This document shows, in pieces, positions 7,285-9,685 of a DNA stretch of 9,685 nt. The position numbers and the translations under genes were made by a program. The DNA lies in contig CAKRKK010000082.1 in assembly GCA_934358235.1 (NCBI GenBank), forward strand, positions 1 to 9,685. The letters run 5' to 3'. The first letter of the stretch is position 1; every line of letters starts with the position of its first letter. Under the pieces are notes generated by a model that did not search any database, was not told the DNA's origin, and saw nothing but the letters and a program-made list of their open reading frames with translations. This DNA is from an uncultured Lachnospira sp. (GTDB taxonomy: Bacteria; Bacillota; Clostridia; Lachnospirales; Lachnospiraceae).

Positions 7285-8304
7285 TTATTGTATAGTAACC
7301 TCTTCCACACTTGTGATTGGGCTTACGGTAGGAACTCTGTATAAGGAGGTCTGGTCGGTATAGTAAGAAAAGAAGGTGTATCTTTCAGTACAATGGATGC
7401 CTGATATCTCACCAACTGCAACATATTCGACCTGTGTGCCATCAGTATTCATACGGTAAAGACCTGCGTAATCTCCACCCTCAACCTGAAAGAATAGTTT
7501 ATTGCCATATACATTATAATTGATAACCTTACCTGATTCAGGAGCGTATAACAGCTCCAGAGTTTTGTTAGAGCTGTTAAGCCTTACAAGAGAATAATTC
7601 TTGGATAAATCAATATAGTAAGCATATCCGTTAACCATAGTTGCAAGATATGAATTACAATCGTAGAAAACAGATAAACTGTTGGTTTTAGTATCCATAG
7701 TCAGTATATTATGCTTATTCTCTGGATCTGAAAAATATAACCTGCCACCAGATACGCTGGCAGGAAGATAAGGTGTATCACTAAGCTTTGTCTCTTTCTT
7801 TCCATCTATACCTACTTTATAAAACGTTAATGCAGTTTTATCATCGTAGTGCTGGTAATATACAGTATTACCACTAAGGGCAGCGGAACCTGAACGGTCG
7901 TTGTAAAGTATACATTGGTTGCTTCCATCAAGGTTGCATCTGTATAATCCAAATAACTGTCCGCGGAATACCATACCGATTGTGCTGCTGTTGAAATTAT
8001 TCTTAACGTAATATATGTAATTACCACATACATTAAGAGATGCAACACTATCTTCGTTCAGCTTTTTGATGTTAGTACAGTCGGAATTCATAACATACAG
8101 CCTGTTGCTGTCATTAGGGTTGGCAAAATATATTTTCCCATCATATTCACAGAATAATCCTCCATTAATAAGGTTGCCGGATGTGTTGCCGACAGCACTT
8201 TCGTTGTTTAAAACTGTTTTGCTGTTACGGTAGTACATAAAGCCACCTAGTCCTATGCCAGTTACAGCAAGCAATATTACAATAGCTGTTATTACTTTTT
8301 TCAT
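7285..8304 (-). CDS. Membrane-anchored DUF5050-type beta-propeller protein of unknown function
   Basis: A protein of 339 residues. The start is the ATG read leftward from 8304, with GGAGG (complement of 8310-8314) 5 nt ahead. An N-terminal Lys pair and a hydrophobic helix (about residues 4-24) form an uncleaved anchor or signal. The rest is a series of beta repeats of about 40-45 residues with recurring cores such as DGKIYFAN, GNYIYYV, GNTVYYQH, GGRLYFSD, NGYAYYID and GNKLFFQV, each followed by an LYRMNTDG-like strand. This is the pattern of DUF5050 domains, which resemble TolB/LDL-receptor-type propellers and are abundant in Lachnospiraceae surface proteins. No catalytic motif is visible. 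It probably binds a protein or glycan outside the cell. It converges on the M15 gene and is divergent from pheA, so neither neighbour clearly defines its role. Confidence 0.8.
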   Translation of the reverse strand: MKKVITAIVILLAVTGIGLGGFMYYRNSKTVLNNESAVGNTSGNLINGGLFCEYDGKIYFANPNDSNRLYVMNSDCTNIKKLNEDSVASLNVCGNYIYYVKNNFNSSTIGMVFRGQLFGLYRCNLDGSNQCILYNDRSGSAALSGNTVYYQHYDDKTALTFYKVGIDGKKETKLSDTPYLPASVSGGRLYFSDPENKHNILTMDTKTNSLSVFYDCNSYLATMVNGYAYYIDLSKNYSLVRLNSSNKTLELLYAPESGKVINYNVYGNKLFFQVEGGDYAGLYRMNTDGTQVEYVAVGEISGIHCTERYTFFSYYTDQTSLYRVPTVSPITSVEEVTIQ

Positions 8305-8309
8305 AAGCA

Positions 8310-8314
8310 CCTCC
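8310..8314 (-). promoter_or_regulatory. Ribosome binding site deciding the DUF5050 gene start
   Basis: The minus strand reads GGAGG here, 5 nt before the ATG at 8304. An upstream TTG at 8316 in the same frame overlaps this site and cannot use it, so the ATG at 8304 is preferred. Confidence 0.8.
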
Positions 8315-8357
8315 AATAAAATGTTATATATTTAATGTGTGAAAATGCTTTGCAAGG

Positions 8358-8384
8358 CAGTAACCATGTAAGGTCAGTTACCAT
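8358..8384. repeat. 10-bp direct repeat in the divergent DUF5050/pheA control region
   Basis: CAGTAACCAT (8358-8367) and CAGTTACCAT (8375-8384) differ at one base and start 17 bp apart. The same bases also contain a short inverted pair, GTAAC/GTTAC. The pair lies upstream of both divergent genes, about 34 bp before the pheA -35, where an activator or repressor could bind. No known operator is recognised. Confidence 0.35.
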
Positions 8385-8417
8385 TCTATCTACATATCAT
8401 ACAAAATAAAATATTTA

Positions 8418-8446
8418 ATTACATATTACAAAAAATATGATACAAT
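8418..8446 (+). promoter_or_regulatory. Putative sigma-A promoter of pheA
   Basis: -35 ATTACA (8418-8423, 4 of 6), a 17-bp spacer, and -10 TACAAT (8441-8446, 5 of 6) preceded by an AT-rich run. Transcription would begin near 8453 and give a leader of about 90 nt ahead of the 8541 start. An overlapping TATGAT (8436-8441) is an alternative -10. Confidence 0.55.
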
Positions 8447-8455
8447 AGCAATGGT

Positions 8456-8477
8456 TTTATCAATTTAAAGTGATAAA
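8456..8477. promoter_or_regulatory. 22-bp operator-like palindrome at the pheA transcription start
   Basis: The arms TTTATCA (8456-8462) and TGATAAA (8471-8477) are perfect inverted repeats. The centre TTTAAA (8464-8469) is itself palindromic about the same axis. Only the pair 8463/8470 breaks symmetry, so 20 of 22 bases are symmetric. It begins about 10 bp after the proposed -10, a normal site for a dimeric repressor. It is too AT-rich, and lacks a T tract, to be a terminator. The regulator is not identified. Confidence 0.5.
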
Positions 8478-8529
8478 TATAGTGAAAAATATACATAAAT
8501 GTTATACATGAATAAGCGTGTGTGGAAAT

Positions 8530-8534
8530 GGAGA
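8530..8534 (+). promoter_or_regulatory. Ribosome binding site deciding the pheA start
   Basis: GGAGA lies 6 nt before the ATG at 8541. The upstream in-frame ATGs at 8499 and 8508 have no Shine-Dalgarno match, and the extra 14 residues they would add (rich in Trp, Arg and Lys) do not resemble a chorismate mutase N-terminus. Confidence 0.75.
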
Positions 8535-8540
8535 TTAAGT

Positions 8541-9671
8541 ATGCTGGATTTAGGTGAGATAAGAAACGAAATAGATGGGATAGATAAGCAGCTTGTAGAG
8601 CTTTTTGAACAGAGAATGAAGCTTACAAAGGAGGTCGCAGAGTACAAGATACAGACAGGCAAGAAGGTACTTGATACAGAAAGAGAAAAGGCTAAGCTTG
8701 AATCAGTTACCAGACTCGTTAGGAATAAGGAAAATATTCATGCGATAGATGATTTATTCGCACAGATAATGGCAAACTCAAGAAAAGGACAATATCAGTT
8801 GTTAGAGGCTATGGGACAGACCTTAAGGGAGCCTTATGAGGCAATTGACGAGATAAAAAAGGATGGAGTAAAGATAGTATACCAGGGAATTCCAGGAGCT
8901 TATACACAGGAAGCTGCATGTAACTTCTTCGGTGATGACTGTGATAATTATGCAGTACCTACATGGCGTGATGTTATGGATGCGGTTAAGAATAAAGAGG
9001 CAGATTATGGTGTCCTTCCTATAGAGAATTCAACAACTGGTAGTGTGGTAGGCGTATATGATCTGCTTCAGGAATATGATAACTACATTATAGCAGAAAC
9101 ATTTGTTAATATAGACCACGTTCTCGTTGGACTTCCGGGTGCAGATATTGATAAGGTTACAACTGTTTATTCACATCCACAGGGAATTATGCAGTGTGAT
9201 AAGTTCCTTAATACACATAAGGACTGGCAGAGAATTAACCAGGCCAATACAGCTATGGCTGCAAAGATGCTTCTTAGCGAGAACGATAAAACACACGTTG
9301 CCATATCAAGTAAAAAGGCAGCACAGATATATGGTCTTAGTGTGCTTAAGACAGGTATTGCGGACCTTTCTAACAACACAACGAAGTTCGTTATAATAAC
9401 TAATTCACGTAGATTCCTTAAAAATGCAAATAAGACAAGTATTGTGTTTGAAACAGCGAATGAGGCTGGTACATTATATAATCTGTTAAGCCATATTATA
9501 TATAATGGGCTTAATATGTATAAGATAGAGTCAAGACCTAGTGAGTCAAAGCAATGGGATTATAAGTTCTTCGTTGACTTTGAGGGAAATATAGATGATC
9601 CAAGAGTTATGAATGCATTAAGAGGAATACAGGAGGAGGCTAAATCTATTAAATTATTAGGAAATTATTAG
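8541..9671 (+). CDS. pheA: Bifunctional chorismate mutase / prephenate dehydratase (P-protein)
   Basis: Converts chorismate to prephenate and then to phenylpyruvate in phenylalanine biosynthesis, in the cytoplasm. It is 376 residues from the ATG at 8541. Domains: AroQ-type chorismate mutase (about 1-88) with Arg8, Arg25, Lys36, Asp45, Arg48, Glu49, Ser80 and Gln84 in the order of the E. coli active site; prephenate dehydratase (about 109-287) with GIPGAYTQEAA, PIENS (160-164) and the catalytic-Thr motif as TKF (281-283) rather than the usual TRF; ACT regulatory domain (about 299-376) with ESRP (330-333), the phenylalanine-binding motif, and GTLY where E. coli has a GAL-type motif. Feedback inhibition by Phe is therefore likely. 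It is transcribed alone in this window, from a promoter with an operator-like dyad. The next gene, if any, is beyond the edge. Confidence 0.96.
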   Translation: MLDLGEIRNEIDGIDKQLVELFEQRMKLTKEVAEYKIQTGKKVLDTEREKAKLESVTRLVRNKENIHAIDDLFAQIMANSRKGQYQLLEAMGQTLREPYEAIDEIKKDGVKIVYQGIPGAYTQEAACNFFGDDCDNYAVPTWRDVMDAVKNKEADYGVLPIENSTTGSVVGVYDLLQEYDNYIIAETFVNIDHVLVGLPGADIDKVTTVYSHPQGIMQCDKFLNTHKDWQRINQANTAMAAKMLLSENDKTHVAISSKKAAQIYGLSVLKTGIADLSNNTTKFVIITNSRRFLKNANKTSIVFETANEAGTLYNLLSHIIYNGLNMYKIESRPSESKQWDYKFFVDFEGNIDDPRVMNALRGIQEEAKSIKLLGNY

Positions 9672-9685
9672 AATATCATTGAAAA

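Noticed and set aside
8305..8316. TTG at 8316 (minus strand) as start of the DUF5050 gene
   Set aside because: The TTG overlaps GGAGG, which is ideally placed for the ATG at 8304, and the extra residues precede a standard MKK signal-anchor.
8499..8540. Upstream ATG of pheA, or a leader peptide for attenuation
   Set aside because: There is no ribosome site. The 14 extra residues contain no Phe and are in frame with pheA without a stop. There is no terminator/antiterminator pair and no T-box elements.

Overview
The window is AT-rich DNA (apart from one GC-rich repeat tract) with AGGAG-type ribosome sites and gram-positive-style surface proteins. The gene content points to a pectin-degrading Lachnospiraceae member (Firmicutes, Clostridia), with Lachnospira (such as L. 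eligens) the most likely genus. That placement is inferred from gene content and style. No rRNA or other phylogenetic marker is present to fix it.

Layout. (1) Bases 1-4958, plus strand: the 3' part of a very large secreted, wall-anchored pectin methylesterase. It shows an Ig-like domain, a jelly-roll domain, a small beta domain, two tandem copies of an unassigned module of about 210 residues, two FN3 domains, another beta-rich domain, the CE8 catalytic beta-helix, a FIVAR domain, a Pro/Glu/Thr/Ala wall-spanning repeat and a sortase-type tail. Its 5' end lies outside the window. (2) 4959-5178: a spacer with a long, almost continuous RNA hairpin, short 13-nt repeats and a possible promoter. (3) 5179-6150, plus: a cytoplasmic SGNH esterase of the rhamnogalacturonan acetylesterase type (CE12-like). 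(4) 6277-7197, plus: a membrane-anchored M15 (VanY/DacB-like) D,D-carboxypeptidase behind its own putative promoter. (5) 7222-7278: a strong bidirectional terminator between converging genes. (6) 7285-8304, minus: a membrane-anchored DUF5050-type beta-propeller protein. (7) 8305-8540: a divergent control region with a pheA promoter and a 22-bp operator-like dyad. (8) 8541-9671, plus: bifunctional chorismate mutase/prephenate dehydratase (pheA).

How the genes work together. The first two genes form a pectin pair. The surface enzyme removes methyl esters from homogalacturonan outside the cell. The second esterase has no signal peptide and would remove acetyl groups from rhamnogalacturonan fragments after import. 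The M15 peptidase (peptidoglycan trimming), the DUF5050 protein and pheA (phenylalanine biosynthesis) look like ordinary chromosomal neighbours rather than parts of the pectin system. No mobile element, CRISPR array, tRNA or rRNA was seen.

The most original items are the duplicated unassigned module in the pectinesterase (a candidate pectin-binding domain), the long G.U-containing hairpin after it, the dyad at the pheA start, and the insertion and altered Asp/His block in the acetylesterase. No clearly new multi-gene system is visible.
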